Shown in pieces: positions 62,170 through 64,000 of a stretch of DNA of 64,000 bases. The notes below the pieces were generated by a model, which saw only the letters and a program-made list of their open reading frames with translations, had not been told where the DNA came from and did no database searches. The DNA lies in contig JBGCFR010000030.1 of NCBI GenBank assembly GCA_045107045.1, positions 62,001 to 126,000 of the forward strand, read 5' to 3'. The stretch's first letter is position 1. Every line of letters starts with the position of its first letter. The translations under genes were made by a program, and so were the position numbers. This DNA is from Putridiphycobacter sp045107045. GTDB lineage: Bacteria > Bacteroidota > Bacteroidia > Flavobacteriales_D > Crocinitomicaceae.

Positions 62170-64000
62170 ATGAGACATTTTTTATTTTTGATCTTAATTG
62201 TCATTTCCTGTAATGGATTTGCTCAACATTTTTCTAGTAATCCGGAAACTTTTTTAAAGGATGTTGATAAATATATGTCAACCTCAAATAGAGGTAAAAC
62301 TAAGGAGTTTATAGAAGTGTTTACACCTGTATGGTTGAATGACTTTCCCAGTAATTATAAAAGTAAGGTGATCTCAACTGCGAATTTAATTGTTGAAAAA
62401 AGACTCCAATCATTTCCTGATTTATATGGATATTTATTCTCAGCCTACAATTTTGTTAAAACCAATCAGCCTAGAGAAAGTTTTAACTCCTGGCATCAAA
62501 CAATTGATAAGTTATTGGATTCAAAAAAAGTACAATCATTTAAAAAATTCATAGTGACTTGTTCAGGCATGTTTACAGATGGCACAATTTTTTCTAATTC
62601 TCGACACCATTGGATTGTTTCAGGAGGAACTTATCGTTTCGAATTTGAAAAAAATAATCCTAAAATTTATTTTGATGATATTAGTTTGGCTTGTATGATA
62701 ATTAATAAAGATCAGGGCCGGAAATCAAATAAATATAGTGATTCGTCAATAGTATATAATACATCTGGTGTTTACCAACCATTTATTACTAAGTGGGAAG
62801 GACGAGGAGGATTAGTTACATGGGAAAAAACTGGACTAGATGCCAAAAAAAACTTTGCCGAAATAACGGATTATACAATGTCAATGAAGTCCACAAAAGT
62901 AAATTCCGATAGTGCGAAAGTTACAACCGATTTTTACGAAAAACCGCTTTGGGGGTCTTTTATTGACATGGCTAAATCAAGAGAGGCAAGTGCAGAAGGG
63001 TATAATTATCCTCAATTCGTTTCTTTTAGCAAAAAGGTAATTAAAAAGGACATTTTAAAAGATATTGATTACGTTGGGGGGTTTGCACTGAATGGAGAAA
63101 ATTTTATTGGGGTAGGATTAGATAATGAGCCTGCTAATCTAATTTTTTTCAAAGATAATAAAGCTTTTGTTAAGGCAGCCGCAATGAGGTTTAGTATAAA
63201 TCAGTCTGGAATTTATGTTGAAAATTGCAGAACAACAATGTATTTAAACGCAAATGATTCAATTTTTCATCCTGGCTCAATTCTAAAATATGATATAGAA
63301 TCAATTGAATTATCAAGAGATGTAAAAGGCTTGGCTCAAGCCCCGTTTTCAGATAGTTATCATCAATTAGATATGTATGTAGATAAAATTGTCTACAATA
63401 AAAACAACAGCATGCTAGACTTAGAATGGAATTTTGGTAACAATAACAAGCTTGCCAGGTTTGAGTCTAAGGATTATTTCAACGCTGAACTTTATGGAAA
63501 ATTGCAAGGTTTAAGTCAAACACACCCTCTAGTTGCAGTGTATCAGTATTTTTACAAATACGACAAACAGACTTATCCAATTAATGAAGCAGCAAACTAT
63601 ATGAGGTTGCCCACAGAGCAAATTGTACCAATTCTGTTAGATTTAGCTAATTATGGCTTTATAACTTATAATAGTATTAATAAAACAATCACTGTTCTAC
63701 CCAAAACGAAAAATTACATTGATGCCCGAGCTGGTAAAACGGATTATGATGATATTATATTTGTTTCAGATTTTAATACAATAACCAAGCAGCCAGCAAC
63801 AAATACTGATGGATCAGAAAATAAAAATGCAAAAAGATTTAATGCCCGAGCAAATGAATTGAATAAACGAAAAACAACTAAAGACAATTTTGGGAGCATT
63901 AACTTGTCAACTCTCGATTTAGTTTTACATGAGGTGCAACCAGTAAAATTGTCAGGCACTCAAAGAGTTGTTGTGTTTCCAAAAAATGGAGAAATCTTAA
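62170..64000 (+). CDS. Large exported protein, C-terminus cut by window edge
   Basis: From ATG 62170 the frame is open to the edge (610 codons). It has a signal peptide (1 to about 18, ISCNGFAQ; possibly lipidated at Cys14). Residues 20-150 contain a helical region (TFLKDVDKYMST, FIEVFTPVWLNDFP). A beta-rich part follows (SGMFTDGTIFSNSRHHW). A short helical segment near 455-500 looks like a winged helix (HPLVAVYQYFYKYDKQTYPINEAANYMRL in part). No family was recognised. It begins 5 bp after the prmA stop and probably shares its transcript. Confidence 0.7.
   Translation, partial: MRHFLFLILIVISCNGFAQHFSSNPETFLKDVDKYMSTSNRGKTKEFIEVFTPVWLNDFPSNYKSKVISTANLIVEKRLQSFPDLYGYLFSAYNFVKTNQPRESFNSWHQTIDKLLDSKKVQSFKKFIVTCSGMFTDGTIFSNSRHHWIVSGGTYRFEFEKNNPKIYFDDISLACMIINKDQGRKSNKYSDSSIVYNTSGVYQPFITKWEGRGGLVTWEKTGLDAKKNFAEITDYTMSMKSTKVNSDSAKVTTDFYEKPLWGSFIDMAKSREASAEGYNYPQFVSFSKKVIKKDILKDIDYVGGFALNGENFIGVGLDNEPANLIFFKDNKAFVKAAAMRFSINQSGIYVENCRTTMYLNANDSIFHPGSILKYDIESIELSRDVKGLAQAPFSDSYHQLDMYVDKIVYNKNNSMLDLEWNFGNNNKLARFESKDYFNAELYGKLQGLSQTHPLVAVYQYFYKYDKQTYPINEAANYMRLPTEQIVPILLDLANYGFITYNSINKTITVLPKTKNYIDARAGKTDYDDIIFVSDFNTITKQPATNTDGSENKNAKRFNARANELNKRKTTKDNFGSINLSTLDLVLHEVQPVKLSGTQRVVVFPKNGEIL

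Noticed and set aside
1..64000. CRISPR arrays, insertion sequences, prophage genes and tRNA genes
   Set aside because: None was found by reading: no spaced repeats, no transposase motifs, and no cloverleaf with TTCRANYC-type arm.

Overview
The window reads as a contiguous, AT-rich, gene-dense chromosomal segment of a member of the Bacteroidota, most likely of the Flavobacteriales. The evidence is lineage-typical content: type IX secretion and gliding genes (gldJ, a porP/sprF-like gene, porU, porV, porX), a fused lpxC-fabZ, a DUF3276 (PUR-type) protein, a CtlX-type hydrolase, paired DUF1573 proteins, a DoxX/MauE-type protein, and repeated upstream matches to the Bacteroidota -7 promoter element TAnnTTTG. 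I cannot resolve family or genus from sequence alone. I saw no insertion sequence, prophage, CRISPR array or tRNA gene.

Layout. 1-9480: end of a DUF4139 protein gene, then gldJ, a porP/sprF-like gene, porU and porV. 9477-14960: ispF overlapping porV, an orphan propeller sensor kinase, a trmB operon on the minus strand, and the RNase P RNA gene. 14961-19215: a four-gene minus-strand operon of ECF sigma factor, single-membrane-span protein with a predicted barrel, lipoprotein and T9SS cargo protein. 19384-29448: sixA, ruvC, sucA-sucB, an unknown gene abutting lysC, a thioredoxin, a MenE-like ligase, a VanX-type dipeptidase and ctlX. 29445-35270: a barrel protein, two alpha/beta hydrolases, and the lipid A operon lpxD-lpxC/fabZ-lpxA-efp. 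35384-39895: an HD hydrolase divergent from porX, then tsaE-ald. 39896-40330 holds only decayed coding sequence. 40331-50155: mostly minus-strand housekeeping genes (panB, an SDR, a PaaE-like reductase, mtaB, DUF3276, miaA, VOC, TfoX-like, a methyltransferase, a MltF-like transglycosylase, mscL, mscS). 50190-53750: a YdcF-family gene broken by one base in an A10 tract, then a small unknown protein with a TPR sensor kinase and a LuxR-type regulator. 54128-64000: recQ, two DUF1573 genes, folP, DUF1599, DoxX-type, tpiA, prmA and a large exported protein running off the end.

How the genes fit together. The strongest theme is the T9SS and cell surface. GldJ and PorP/SprF are trans-envelope components, PorU and PorV form the sortase/attachment machinery, PorX is the T9SS response regulator, and the 14961-16052 product carries a recognisable T9SS type A sorting tail. 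The ECF operon joins a sigma factor, a putative transmembrane regulator and a T9SS-exported protein, so it may link surface state to secretion. A second candidate signalling unit is the 122-residue protein with its kinase and regulator, preceded by a 24-bp-period direct repeat.

Several start codons were moved from the longest open frame on the evidence of promoter-like elements, lipoprotein signals or motif position. At lpxD, miaA, mtaB and lysC the -7-like box lies only 5 to 7 nt before the start, which suggests leaderless transcripts. Promoter calls rest on an 8-base pattern with four or more AT positions and should be treated as candidates; a match within any 50-base stretch of this composition is expected by chance in only a few percent of cases.
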